Positions 24,357 to 32,930 of a DNA stretch of 64,000 bases are shown here, in pieces (positions within the stretch are counted from its first letter, which is position 1; each line of letters starts with the position of its first letter). The DNA is taken from the NCBI RefSeq assembly GCF_031656915.1, contig NZ_CP134227.1, positions 2,604,001 to 2,668,000 on the forward strand, read 5' to 3'. Below the pieces are notes generated by a model that was given only the letters and a program-made list of their open reading frames with translations, had not been told where the DNA came from and searched no databases. This stretch comes from Nocardioides marmorisolisilvae. GTDB taxonomy: Bacteria; Actinomycetota; Actinomycetes; Propionibacteriales; Nocardioidaceae. Made by a program: the position numbers and the translations under genes.

Positions 24357-25441
24357 GCTGCCGCCGCGTCCTCGAGCAGGACCGGCAGACACCGCCGCGC
24401 AGCACGTGCCAGCGTTCCGCGCCGTGACCGCAGCGGGCCGGCGCCCAGGTTGATGGCCTCGTCCAAGCCGCGCTGATCCGTCATCGCGTGCAGCAGAGGC
24501 ACGCCGAGCAGCCGGCTCACCTCGCTGGGCGCGAGGTTGCCGGCGCCCCCACGGGTCACCAGGCCGGTCGGCACGGTCTGCGGCAGTCGAGCCGCCACCC
24601 GGGACGCTGCCGTGACCGCCGGCAGGGTGAGCGTCGAGACCAGCACCAATCGGTCGCACCGGGCAAGGGCCTGCTCGATGGCCGCATCCCCGGACCGCGG
24701 GAGGTCGAGCACGACGCAGCCGAACCCGCGACGGGCGGCAGAGAGGATCTCCCGGACCGCGAACCCCGGCAGCGTCTCCGGCCGGCGGGTGGGGAAGGCG
24801 AGCACGGACAGGTCGTCCGCGCGCGGCAGCGCTTCGCGCAGCGAGCGTGCACTCAGCCGGCCGGTGGCGGCCATCATCGCGTCCCACCTGATGCCGGAGC
24901 TCGACTCGACGCCCAGCACCCGGTCGACGCCCGCGCCGAGGAGGTCGAGGTCGACGAGGAGCGTGGGCGTGACGGCCGCTGCGCACCGGGCCAGAGCCGT
25001 GGCGAACACGGTGGCACCGACCCCGCCGGCACCGCCGACGACGCCGATCACCACCCCCGGCGTCGAGAGTCCGTCCGCGGCGTCGGTCAGCAGCTCGACC
25101 AGCCACTCCTGCGAGCTCGGCAGCTCCGTCACCGACTCCGCGCCGATGTGGACGGCATGCCGGAAGGCGTCGTTGCCGATCGACCCATGGCCCACCACGT
25201 GCACCTGCTCGCGGCGAGCGGGCCGACCCGCCGCACACGCGCTAGCCAGGTCGACACCGACCAGCAGCACCGACGCGGTGGCCCAGGTCCTCGCCGCGGC
25301 CGCGAGGTCGGCGACCACCGTCACCGAGACACCGGCGGCGGCAGCCAGCCGACGGACCTCGGCGACGAGCAGCTCGTCGGTGGACAGCAGCACCGGGGCC
25401 GTCTGCCCGGTGGAGGTGAGGGGGGTGTCGGCGATCTCCAT
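24353..25441 (-). CDS. ssd: Septum-site determining/CpaE-like protein Ssd
   Basis: 362 residues. A receiver-like N-terminal domain (about 1-110) precedes a ParA/MinD-type ATPase fold: GVVGGAGGVGATVFATALAR replaces the deviant Walker A lysines, with alanine at the usual catalytic lysine, and the Walker B-like strand is GCVVLDLPRSGDAAIEQAL. Homologues (Rv3660c) are called Ssd for effects on septum placement, while CpaE proteins localise the pilus machine. The ATG at 25441 is where recognisable sequence starts; the upstream frame is unlikely protein. First gene of the tad operon, divergent from the HAD phosphatase. Confidence 0.88.
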   Translation of the reverse strand: MEIADTPLTSTGQTAPVLLSTDELLVAEVRRLAAAAGVSVTVVADLAAAARTWATASVLLVGVDLASACAAGRPARREQVHVVGHGSIGNDAFRHAVHIGAESVTELPSSQEWLVELLTDAADGLSTPGVVIGVVGGAGGVGATVFATALARCAAAVTPTLLVDLDLLGAGVDRVLGVESSSGIRWDAMMAATGRLSARSLREALPRADDLSVLAFPTRRPETLPGFAVREILSAARRGFGCVVLDLPRSGDAAIEQALARCDRLVLVSTLTLPAVTAASRVAARLPQTVPTGLVTRGGAGNLAPSEVSRLLGVPLLHAMTDQRGLDEAINLGAGPLRSRRGTLARAARRCLPVLLEDAAAA

Positions 25442-25572
25442 GCGGTCACGATCCGGGAGGCCGCCGTGGCCGTACGAGCACGAGGCGGCGTGCTGTGGAC
25501 AACCTGCGACCGGTGCAGGCTGTGGACCGGAAACGGCCGGTCGTGGGGATCCGCCCCGCATAGGCTGGCGAC

Positions 25573-26379
25573 ATGTCCCCCGTGGCCCGGCCGACGGCAG
25601 CGTTCTTCGACCTCGACAAGACGATCATCGCCAAGTCGAGCACGCTGGCGTTCAGCCGTGAGTTCCAGGCCGGCGGACTGATCACCCGGGGTGCCGTGCT
25701 GCGCAGCGCCTACGCCCAGTTCGTCTATCTCGTCGGCGGCGCCGACCACGACCAGATGGAGAAGATGCGGCAGTTCATGTCGCAGCTGTGCGCCGGATGG
25801 GATGTGCAGACGGTCCGTGAGATCGTCGCCGACACGTTGCACCACACGGTCGACCCCCTGGTGTACGACGAGGCCGTCAGCCTGATCGAGCAGCATCATG
25901 CAGCCGGCCGGGACGTGATCATCGTGTCGACGAGCGGCTCCGAGGTGGTCGAGCCCATCGGCGAGATGCTCGGCGCGGACCACGTCGTCGCGACCCGGAT
26001 GGCGGTCGAGGGCGGCAAGTACACCGGCGAGATCCGCTTCTACGCCTACGCGGAGAACAAGGCCAAGGCGATCACCGACCTGGCCCGCAAGCGCGGCTAC
26101 GACCTCGCCCGCAGCTACGCCTACAGCGACTCGATCACCGACGTGACGATGCTGGAGGCGGTCGGCCACCCGCACGCGGTCAACCCCGACAAGGACCTCC
26201 GCAAGATCGCGCGTGAGCGCGGCTGGCCGGTGCTCGTCTTCGAGAAGCCGGTGGCGCTGCGGTCCCGGATGCGGTTGCCACCGGCGAAGCCGACGTTGGC
26301 CGCCCTGGCGCTCGGCGGCCTGGCCGCGTTCGCCGCCACCGCCTGGGTTCGAGCTCGCCGGCTCCGGCACGCCGCCTGA
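25573..26379 (+). CDS. HAD-IB family phosphatase, SerB-like (Rv3661 counterpart)
   Basis: 268 residues. The nucleophile motif is FFDLDKTIIAKSS (DxD near residue 14), motif II is IIVSTSGSEVVEP, and motif III/IV is YAYSDSITDVTMLEAVGHP, giving an SerB-type phosphoserine-phosphatase-like fold with an all-helical cap. A single C-terminal hydrophobic segment (LAALALGGLAAFAATAWVRA) ends in RRLRHAA, a likely membrane anchor. This is the Rv3661 family, always next to ssd in actinobacteria, though its substrate is unknown. It is divergent from ssd and precedes the intergenic RNA candidate. Confidence 0.9.
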   Translation: MSPVARPTAAFFDLDKTIIAKSSTLAFSREFQAGGLITRGAVLRSAYAQFVYLVGGADHDQMEKMRQFMSQLCAGWDVQTVREIVADTLHHTVDPLVYDEAVSLIEQHHAAGRDVIIVSTSGSEVVEPIGEMLGADHVVATRMAVEGGKYTGEIRFYAYAENKAKAITDLARKRGYDLARSYAYSDSITDVTMLEAVGHPHAVNPDKDLRKIARERGWPVLVFEKPVALRSRMRLPPAKPTLAALALGGLAAFAATAWVRARRLRHAA

Positions 26380-26405
26380 TCCGCCCGAGGCCGCAATGTC
26401 AACCC

Positions 26406-26434
26406 TTGTAAGGCCACGGGGTGCGGCGTACAAA
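26406..26434 (+). promoter_or_regulatory. Candidate promoter of the intergenic RNA
   Basis: TTGTAA (26406-26411) and TACAAA (26429-26434) are separated by 17 bases, an ideal spacing for a vegetative sigma factor. Initiation would fall near 26441. This AT-rich pair stands out in a region of about 70% GC. The -10 lacks the final T, so the assignment is tentative. Confidence 0.5.
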
Positions 26435-26440
26435 GGAGAC

Positions 26441-26620
26441 AACAACTCCAGACCAGCACATGAACCGGGTACCCACGCGGCGATCTACCCTTCCTACAGG
26501 GCGTTTGCTCATCGGGACACTCCCGAGGCGACAGTTGGATTCGTGCACGCCTGGTAGCCGTCGGTTCGTGTGTGAGAGCGGCATCGACGCCAACCGGACG
26601 GGTTGACCTCGGTGCCGCTC
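26441..26620 (+). ncRNA. Candidate Ms1/MTS2823-like RNA (6S-like regulator)
   Basis: This gap contains no convincing gene but lies exactly between the homologues of Rv3661 and Rv3662c, where mycobacteria encode the abundant Ms1 (MTS2823) RNA that binds core RNA polymerase. The same strand and order are kept. The sequence can form a long interrupted hairpin: CCAG 26448-26451 with CTGG 26551-26554, GCAC 26456-26459 with GTGC 26543-26546, and GAA 26462-26464 with TTC 26540-26542, enclosing smaller stems such as CGGGA-CAC-TCCCG. A promoter-like pair lies upstream and a terminator hairpin at 26576-26620. The 5' and 3' ends are estimates; sequence identity to Ms1 is not claimed. Confidence 0.55.
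26576..26620 (+). terminator. Bidirectional hairpin after the RNA candidate and the Fic-like gene
   Basis: Arms GAGCGGCA (26576-26583) and TGCCGCTC (26613-26620) form an 8-bp stem, extended inside by CGA/TCG and CAACC/GGTTG pairs. It can end the plus-strand intergenic RNA and, on the other strand, the Fic-like gene whose stop is at 26643. Confidence 0.7.
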
Positions 26621-26642
26621 ATCTGTGCGGTCGAGGGCTGGC

Positions 26643-27365
26643 TCAGCCGTTCAGCGGGCTCGCCTCGGCACCTCGGGAGTAGGCCTCGGCGGCATAGAGG
26701 AGCCAGGAGTGCAGTCCGGCGCGACCGCCCCTGCTGTAGCCGCGTAGGTTCGACTCGTACGCCGCACGCAGCGCCAGGTGCCCGGCCTCCGGCACGGTCA
26801 GCGAGGCCTGGTCGACCCCTCGGGCGACCAGCAGCAGTCGCTCGATCGCGCGGGCGACCACACCGTTATGGGAGGCGAAGGGCGCCACCGTGACCAGTTC
26901 GGCGTGCACCAGGGCAGCCAGCATCAGGGCGGGCACCTCGGTGGTGAGGATGGTGCGGGACAGCGTGGCGAGCCGCGCGGCGGCCTCCGCGTCGACGGGT
27001 CGGCCGAGGGCGTCGTCACCGACCACGCCCTTGCCGGCGAGCGTGTGTACCCGCGCGAAGGCCTGCAGCGGAGAGGACGTGATCACCGGCACGAGCCCGA
27101 GCAGCTCGGTGCTGATCCGCACCGCCGCGGCCGCGGTCTCGTCCAGGTCGCCTGCGCGCACCGAGTCCAGCGACGACTCCGACCCCTCGAGGACCGCGCT
27201 CGCGTGAGCGCCACGAAGCAACGACTCGCCTGTCTGCTCGGGTCGGGTACGGCGCAGCCCGCGGTCGCGCAGCAGCACGTCGATCCCGTCCCGGCTGCCG
27301 GCGTACGCCGAGGGCACGCCCTCCAGGGAGGTCAACCAGGCAAGGGGATCCGACGTCGTGGGCAC
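26643..27365 (-). CDS. Degenerate Fic-like protein (Rv3662c counterpart)
   Basis: 240 residues, homologous in position and pattern to Rv3662c, whose family shares the Fic helical fold. The region corresponding to the Fic active loop reads VTVAPFASHNGVVARAIERL: the P-F-x-x-x-NG-R core remains, but the catalytic histidine of HPFxxGNGR is replaced by valine, so AMP-transferase activity is unlikely. An earlier conserved segment is ESLLRGAHASAVLEGSE. The function is unknown; some annotations call it oxidoreductase without evidence. It is convergent with the intergenic RNA candidate and divergent from a methyltransferase gene 43 bases away. Confidence 0.82.
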   Translation of the reverse strand: MPTTSDPLAWLTSLEGVPSAYAGSRDGIDVLLRDRGLRRTRPEQTGESLLRGAHASAVLEGSESSLDSVRAGDLDETAAAAVRISTELLGLVPVITSSPLQAFARVHTLAGKGVVGDDALGRPVDAEAAARLATLSRTILTTEVPALMLAALVHAELVTVAPFASHNGVVARAIERLLLVARGVDQASLTVPEAGHLALRAAYESNLRGYSRGGRAGLHSWLLYAAEAYSRGAEASPLNG

Positions 27366-27407
27366 GCCGCAAGGCTAACCGAGCCCTCGCGGGGTAGTTT
27401 CGTCGTG

Positions 27408-28274
27408 ATGAACGCCGAGACCCCCGACCACGCGCTCTCCTTCGGTGCCGTGGCGGACGCCTACGACCGTGCACGGCCGTCGTACCCGGCGGAGGCCGCT
27501 CGGTGGCTGACCGGCAACGGCAAACTCACCGTCCTCGAGCTCGGGGCCGGCACCGGCAAGCTGACCGAGGTGCTGGTCGGAGCCGGGCACAGGGTCATCG
27601 CGACCGACCCGCTGCCCGAGATGCTCACCCGGCTGCGGGCACGGGTGGTCCCGTTCGCGATCGGCGTCTCCGGCGCGGAGGCCATTCCGTCACCGAGCCG
27701 CTCAGTTGACGTGGTGGTCTGCGCCCAGTCGTTCCATTGGTTCGACCATGCTCGTGCGCTTCCGGAGATCGCGCGGGTGCTGCGCCCCGGTGGCGTCCTC
27801 GCCCTGGTGTGGAACCAGCGCGACGAGGGCATCCCGTGGGTCAAGAGGCTCGGCCGGATCATCGGCACCGAGGGACAGGACGAGGACCTGGTCAAGCCGA
27901 TCCGCGACTCGGCACTGTTCGGCTTCATCGAGGAGGCGAAGTTCCGGACCTGGCAGCGCCTCGACCGCGACAGCCTCCTCGACCTGGTCCGCTCGCGGTC
28001 CTACGTGGCCACGCTCGACGACGACGCCCGCCTCGCGGTGCTGGCCAAGGTCCTGGAGCTGTACGACGACTACGGCCGCGGCCATGACGGCATGCTGCTC
28101 CCCTACGTGACCCGCTGCTTCCGGGCCACCGTCCAGCACCCACCGGACCCGCCGCCGCGGCCGGAGCGCTCCACCGAGCACGCCTTCGAGGCCACCGGCG
28201 TCGAGGAGACCGAGCCGCCCGAGCCCCCGGAGCCGCCCGAGGATCCGGGCACGCTGCTGATCGACTTCCACTGA
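27408..28274 (+). CDS. Class I SAM-dependent methyltransferase
   Basis: 288 residues of the Methyltransf_11 group. Motif I is LTVLELGAGTGKLTEVLVGA, the acidic end of strand 2 is IATDPLPEML, and the post-II/III segment has AQSFHWFDHARALPEIARVL and RPGGVLALVWN. Catalytic range is small molecules or lipids; the substrate cannot be determined. The C-terminal 45 residues are low complexity (EPPEPPEPPEDPGTLLIDF) and unlike the rest. The ATG at 27408 is the start that puts homology first; there is no strong ribosome site, and the transcript may be nearly leaderless. It is convergent with the beta-glucosidase gene. Confidence 0.87.
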   Translation: MNAETPDHALSFGAVADAYDRARPSYPAEAARWLTGNGKLTVLELGAGTGKLTEVLVGAGHRVIATDPLPEMLTRLRARVVPFAIGVSGAEAIPSPSRSVDVVVCAQSFHWFDHARALPEIARVLRPGGVLALVWNQRDEGIPWVKRLGRIIGTEGQDEDLVKPIRDSALFGFIEEAKFRTWQRLDRDSLLDLVRSRSYVATLDDDARLAVLAKVLELYDDYGRGHDGMLLPYVTRCFRATVQHPPDPPPRPERSTEHAFEATGVEETEPPEPPEPPEDPGTLLIDFH

Positions 28275-28301
28275 TCGATCGACGGCGGCGGCACCTTCCT
28301 G

Positions 28302-29660
28302 TCAGGGCGGGGCGTTGCGGGCGATGACATCGGCGTACCAGCGAGCGGAGTCCTTGGGAGTGCGGGACAGGGTGTCGAAGTCGACGTGCACGATCCCAAA
28401 GCGCTTGTCGTAGCCCCACGCCCACTCGAAGTTGTCCAGCAGCGTCCAGAGGTAGTAGCCGCGGACGTCGGCACCGGCCTCGATCGCGTCCCGGACGGCG
28501 GTCAGGTGCTGGTGCAGGTAGTCGATCCGATCCAGGTCATGGACGACGCCCTGACCGTCGGGGAGGTCCGCGCAGGCGGTGCCGTTCTCGGTGACCATCA
28601 TCGGGATGCCGTGGTCACGCTGCACCCGGAGCAGCAGGTCGGTCAGCCCGGACGCCTGGATCGGCCAGCCCATCACCGTGTGCGGACCAGGGATGTCCAC
28701 GAAGCAGGCGCGGTCCGTCCCCGGGTAGGGCGCCAGCCCGGCGGCGGGGGCGCAGATCCGGACCGGGTTGTAGAAGTTCACCCCGAGGAAGTCCAGCGGC
28801 TGACAGATGACCTCGGCGTCCCCGTCGGCGACGAACGACCAGTCGGTGAGGTGCGCGGTCTGCTCCAGCAGCTCGAGCGGGTAGCCGCCACGCAGCATCG
28901 GGTCGAGGAAGATCCGGTTGGCCACGAGGTCGGCGTGCGCAGCGGCGGCGAGGTCCTCGGGCCGGTCGGAGGCGGCCTGCACCTGCTGCAGGTTCAGGGT
29001 CACCGACACCTCGGCACCGGCCGGGAGCGTCGAGCGCAGCGCGGCGGCGGCGCGTCCGTGTGCCAGGTTGAGGTGGTGCGCGGCGCGGTAGGCGAGCGGG
29101 CTGCTGGTGCGTCCCGGCGCGTGCTCGCCCTTCGCGTAGCCGAGGTACGCCGAGCACCACGGCTCGTTCAGGGTGGTGATGGCCGGCACCCGGTCGCCCA
29201 GCTGCTTGCCGACCACGACCGCGAAGTCGGCGAACCGGTCGGCGATGTCCCGATCGAGCCAGCCCCCGGCCTCGCCTACGTCGAGTGCCTGCGGCAGATC
29301 CCAGTGATAGAGCGTGAGCAGCGGGTCGATGCCGCGCTCCAGCATCCCGTCGACGAGCCGGTCGTAGAAGTCGAGCCCGGCCTGGTTGACCGTGCGGCCA
29401 TCCGGCATCACCCGTGGCCAGGCGACAGAGAACCGGTAGGCGGGGATGCCGAGGCTGCGGATCAGGTCGAGGTCCTCGGCCCAGCGGTGGTAGTGGTCGC
29501 AGGCCACGTCGCCGTCGTCGTCGCCATCGATGCGACCCGGCGTGTGGGAGAAGGTGTCCCAGATGCTGGGTCCCCGACCGTCGGCCGCCACCGCGCCCTC
29601 GATCTGGTACGACGCCGAGGCGACGCCCCATCGGAAGCCCTCTGGAAAGCTCGATGTCAT
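28302..29660 (-). CDS. Beta-glucosidase, glycoside hydrolase family 1
   Basis: 452 residues of an intracellular GH1 TIM barrel. The N-terminal signature FPEGFRWGVASASYQIEGAV and QP/Y substrate region are typical. The acid/base glutamate is in TTLNEPWCSAYLGYAKGEHA and the nucleophile glutamate in MMVTENGTA. There is no signal peptide, so it cleaves imported beta-linked disaccharides (cellobiose-like) in the cytoplasm. The ATG overlaps the stop of the upstream permease gene (ATGA), making it the last gene of the sugar-import operon, which explains its substrate supply. 6-phospho-glycosidase activity is less likely because no PTS is present. Confidence 0.94.
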   Translation of the reverse strand: MTSSFPEGFRWGVASASYQIEGAVAADGRGPSIWDTFSHTPGRIDGDDDGDVACDHYHRWAEDLDLIRSLGIPAYRFSVAWPRVMPDGRTVNQAGLDFYDRLVDGMLERGIDPLLTLYHWDLPQALDVGEAGGWLDRDIADRFADFAVVVGKQLGDRVPAITTLNEPWCSAYLGYAKGEHAPGRTSSPLAYRAAHHLNLAHGRAAAALRSTLPAGAEVSVTLNLQQVQAASDRPEDLAAAAHADLVANRIFLDPMLRGGYPLELLEQTAHLTDWSFVADGDAEVICQPLDFLGVNFYNPVRICAPAAGLAPYPGTDRACFVDIPGPHTVMGWPIQASGLTDLLLRVQRDHGIPMMVTENGTACADLPDGQGVVHDLDRIDYLHQHLTAVRDAIEAGADVRGYYLWTLLDNFEWAWGYDKRFGIVHVDFDTLSRTPKDSARWYADVIARNAPP

Positions 29661-30553
29661 CCCTTGACCGCTCCCTGCATGATTCCGCCGACGATCTGCC
29701 GGCCGAGAAGTGCGAAGACGACCAGCACCGGCACCGTCCCGTAGAGGGTGCCGGCCATGATGATCGACTGCTGGGGCGCATAGCCGGTGGCCAGGCTCTG
29801 GAACGAGACCTGCACGGTCGGGTTCTGCGAGCTCAGCACGATGATCGGCCAGAAGAAGTCGTTCCACGACATCAGGAACGTCAGCATCCCCAGCACGGCC
29901 ATCGCAGGCCGCACCGCCGGCACGACGATGGACCGGAAGATCCGGAAGGGTCCGGCGCCGTCCATGTAGCCGGCCTCGATGAGCTCGTCCGGAACCGCGC
30001 TGGCGACGTACTGCCTCATGAAGAACACCCCGAACGCGGTGACCAGGGTCGGCAGGATCACCGCGGAGAGGTGGCCCGCCATGCCGAGCTTGCTCATCAG
30101 CATGTAGAGCGGGATCACGCCCATCTGGGTAGGCACCATCATCGTCGCGATGCAGACCGCGAGCAGCACCTTCGACCCGCGGAAGCGCAGCTTGGCGAAC
30201 GCGAAGCCGGCCAGGGTGCACAGCGCCACCGTGCCGGCGGTGACGCAACCGGAGACGATCACCGAGTTGATGAGCCCCTGGTTCAGCGGCGCGAGGCTCA
30301 GCGCCAGCCTGATGTTGTGCCAGATCGAGCCGTTGGGCAGCCACGGCGGGTTGGCTGCCGCCATCTCGGCGTTGGTGTGCGAGGCCATCACGATCGTGTA
30401 GTAGAGCGGGAAGACCGAGACCACCGTGACGATGCCGACGAGCAGATAGGTGACCCAACCCGCCTTCAGCTGCTGTCCCGCAGCAGTACGGCGGCGACGT
30501 CGCGGCACCACCAGGGCCGTGGTCATCTCGGGGGTCACCCCTTGCGCGCTCAT
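29657..30553 (-). CDS. Carbohydrate ABC transporter permease, MalG type
   Basis: 298 residues with six membrane helices. The EAA loop that docks the ATPase reads ELIEAGYMDGAGPFRIFRSI, then VVPAVRPA, and an N-terminal arginine-rich cytoplasmic tail precedes helix 1 (VTYLLVGIVTVVSVFPLYYT). It forms the channel heterodimer with the MalF-like protein encoded 55 bases upstream. It overlaps the beta-glucosidase start. No ATP-binding subunit is encoded in this operon, so a shared MsmK/MsiK-type ATPase encoded elsewhere is expected. Confidence 0.93.
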   Translation of the reverse strand: MSAQGVTPEMTTALVVPRRRRRTAAGQQLKAGWVTYLLVGIVTVVSVFPLYYTIVMASHTNAEMAAANPPWLPNGSIWHNIRLALSLAPLNQGLINSVIVSGCVTAGTVALCTLAGFAFAKLRFRGSKVLLAVCIATMMVPTQMGVIPLYMLMSKLGMAGHLSAVILPTLVTAFGVFFMRQYVASAVPDELIEAGYMDGAGPFRIFRSIVVPAVRPAMAVLGMLTFLMSWNDFFWPIIVLSSQNPTVQVSFQSLATGYAPQQSIIMAGTLYGTVPVLVVFALLGRQIVGGIMQGAVKG

Positions 30554-30608
30554 CGGGGCCCCCGTCCTGTCGTGCGAACGGGCAGCCGGGAGGCCGTCGT
30601 GGCGGGTC

Positions 30609-31562
30609 TCATCGTCCGGCCCGCTCTCGTCGGCGGGCGAGGAACAGGTTGACCAGCACCGCGACCACGATGATCAGGAACATCGTCCAGGCTGTGGCCG
30701 AGGCAAGGCCGAGCCGATCGTTGGTCCAGCCCTGCTGGTACATCAGCAGGCCGAGCGTCTGGAACTGGTTCGACGTACCCCCGTCGGACTTCCCGTTGTG
30801 GTAGAGCAACGGCTCGCCGAAGAGCTGCGCCGCGCCGATGGTGGAGACCACGATCGTGAAGAGGATCGTGGGCCGCAGGCCGGGCAGGGTGACGTAGCGG
30901 AACTGGGCCCACTTGCCGGCACCGTCGACCGCGGCCGCGTCGTACAGCTCGTTGTCCACGGCCTGCAGGCCGGCGAGGTAGATCAGCGCGTTGTAGCCGG
31001 TCCAGCGCCAGGTCACGATCGCGGAGACCGCGATCTGCGAGGGCCACTTCGACCCCTGCCAGTCGACCTCGGGCAGGTGCGCGAGGTGCAACGCCCAGTT
31101 GACCAGGCCCAGCTTGGGGTCGAAGAGCTCGAGGAAGATCACCGTGGCCGCGGCCAGGCTGGTGGCGTACGGCATCAGGATCGCGACCCGGAAGAAGGTG
31201 CGGCCGCGCAGCCTGTAGTTGAGCAGGTGGGCGATGCCCAGGGCCATGCACAGCTGCGGGACGGTGGAGATGATGCCGATCGTGATCGTGTTGCGGAAGG
31301 CGTTCCAGAAGAACTGGTTGGTGAACAGGTCGCGGTAGTTGCCCAGCCCGATCCAGGTCATCTGGTCGTAGGTCGACAGGCGGACGTCGTGCAGCGACAC
31401 CCAGGCGGTGTCCAGCCATGGGTAGACGCTGAACGCGGCGAAGACGGCGAAGAACGGCAGCACGTACAGATAGGCGATCCGGCTGCCCGGCCGCCGTCGG
31501 CCAGGCGAGCTGCGCCGGCGGGCGGCCCGGGAGGCCGGTCCCGCCGGCGCAGCGACCGACAT
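30609..31562 (-). CDS. Carbohydrate ABC transporter permease, MalF type
   Basis: 317 residues, six helices. The conserved EAA loop is ELYDAAAVDGAGKWAQFRYV, then TLPGLRPT, and the first helix is AYLYVLPFFAVFAAFSVYPW after an arginine-rich tail. It partners the MalG-like permease. Its ATG overlaps the stop of the binding-protein gene (TGATG), so expression is coupled to it. The substrate is most likely a beta-glucoside, judging by the beta-glucosidase in the operon. Confidence 0.93.
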   Translation of the reverse strand: MSVAAPAGPASRAARRRSSPGRRRPGSRIAYLYVLPFFAVFAAFSVYPWLDTAWVSLHDVRLSTYDQMTWIGLGNYRDLFTNQFFWNAFRNTITIGIISTVPQLCMALGIAHLLNYRLRGRTFFRVAILMPYATSLAAATVIFLELFDPKLGLVNWALHLAHLPEVDWQGSKWPSQIAVSAIVTWRWTGYNALIYLAGLQAVDNELYDAAAVDGAGKWAQFRYVTLPGLRPTILFTIVVSTIGAAQLFGEPLLYHNGKSDGGTSNQFQTLGLLMYQQGWTNDRLGLASATAWTMFLIIVVAVLVNLFLARRRERAGR

Positions 31563-32914
31563 CAGCCGGTGACCTGCTTGATCGCCGCCAGTGCGTCGCC
31601 GAAGGCCTTCGTCGGAGCCGTGCCCTTGGTCTCGACGTTGGTCAGCTGGGTGGTGAGCGCCTGCTGGATCTGCGTGTCGTAGAGCCCGATCGGCGGGATC
31701 GACATCTTCGAGGCGATGTCACCGAAGATCTTGCCCACGGGCGCGTTGCTGAAGTAGGCGCTCTTGGCCGTCGCCACCGCCGGGTCGGCCGCCGCGTCGG
31801 AGTTCGACGGGAAGTGACCGCCCTGCTTCCACATGGTGACCTGCTGGTCCTTGGCCGAGAGCCACTCGACGAGAGCGATCGCCGCGGCCTTGTGCTGCGC
31901 CTTGTCCGGCACGCCGAGCCAGGACCCGCCCCAGTTGGTGGCCCCGCCGGGGAGCACCGGAGCGATGTTCCACTTGCCGGCGTACGACGGTCCCGCCTGG
32001 CCCTGGATGTAGCCCATCATCCACGTCGGGCAGGCCAGGGTGGCGAATGCGCCGTTGGAGAAGGCCTTGTTCCAGGTCGGGGAGAACTGCTCGAGGCCGG
32101 CGGTGATCTTGGACTGCGCCGCCTCGGTGGCGTAGTTCCAGGCGCTCTGCACGCCGTCGCTGTTCTTCACGTCCGGCTGGCCGGCGGCGTTGTCGTACGC
32201 CTCCTTGCCCTGGTAGACAGCGGTCGAGAAGACGCTCGCCGCGCTGTCCACGAAGTGCGAGCCCGCCTGCTTGGTCGTGGACGCTTCGTACTGCTTGCCG
32301 AAGTTGATGAAGTCGTTCCAGGTCGACCACTTCTTCGCCAGCGTGGCCGGGTCGGAGGGCAGGCCCGCCTTCTTCAGCAGGTCGCTGCGGTAGCAGATCG
32401 CCTCGGGCCCGATGTCGGTGCCGAGGCCGACCGTGTCGCTGCCGTCGGTGCTGCTGGCCAGCTGCCACTTCCACGGGAAGAACTCGGCCTTGTCGGCGGC
32501 GGCATGGGGGACCTTGTTCCAGTTCACGAACTGGTCGGCGTGGTTCTGCACCACGTCGGCGACGAAGCCGATCTCGATGCCTTGGACGTCGTCGAGACCG
32601 CTGCCGGAGGCGAGCCGGGTCTTCAGCCGGGTCCAGTAGTCGGCCGACTGTTCGACGTCGTCCTCCTTCACCGTGATGTTGGGGCAACGCTTGTGGTAGG
32701 CGTCCCAAAGGCCGGCCTCCTTGAAGCCAAAGGTGCCGAAGAGCCCGACCGTGACGGTCGTCTTGGCGGTGGTCCCGCAGGGCCCGGAGCCGGCTCCTTG
32801 GCCGGCGGCGTCGTTGTTGCCGCTGCTGGAGCCGCAACCGGCGAGCAGCAGGGCGCCGGCGGTCGCGGCAGCGAGTACGGCTGCGGTCCGGCGAGGGTGG
32901 GAACTTCGGCCCAT
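31562..32914 (-). CDS. Sugar-binding lipoprotein of the ABC importer
   Basis: 450 residues of the extracellular solute-binding protein family 1. The signal peptide ends in the lipobox [14 protein letters not shown], so Cys is lipidated and anchors the protein outside the membrane. The binding fold contains TVTVGLFGTFGFKEAGLWDA and WMMGYIQGQAGPSYAGKW, typical of disaccharide-binding proteins. The ATG at 32914 is preceded by an excellent AGGAGG, and the LacI operator palindrome lies immediately upstream. First gene of the operon binding protein - MalF - MalG - beta-glucosidase. Confidence 0.94.
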   Translation of the reverse strand: MGRSSHPRRTAAVLAAATAGALLLAGCGSSSGNNDAAGQGAGSGPCGTTAKTTVTVGLFGTFGFKEAGLWDAYHKRCPNITVKEDDVEQSADYWTRLKTRLASGSGLDDVQGIEIGFVADVVQNHADQFVNWNKVPHAAADKAEFFPWKWQLASSTDGSDTVGLGTDIGPEAICYRSDLLKKAGLPSDPATLAKKWSTWNDFINFGKQYEASTTKQAGSHFVDSAASVFSTAVYQGKEAYDNAAGQPDVKNSDGVQSAWNYATEAAQSKITAGLEQFSPTWNKAFSNGAFATLACPTWMMGYIQGQAGPSYAGKWNIAPVLPGGATNWGGSWLGVPDKAQHKAAAIALVEWLSAKDQQVTMWKQGGHFPSNSDAAADPAVATAKSAYFSNAPVGKIFGDIASKMSIPPIGLYDTQIQQALTTQLTNVETKGTAPTKAFGDALAAIKQVTG

Positions 32915-32930
32915 GGGTGTCCTCCTGGTT

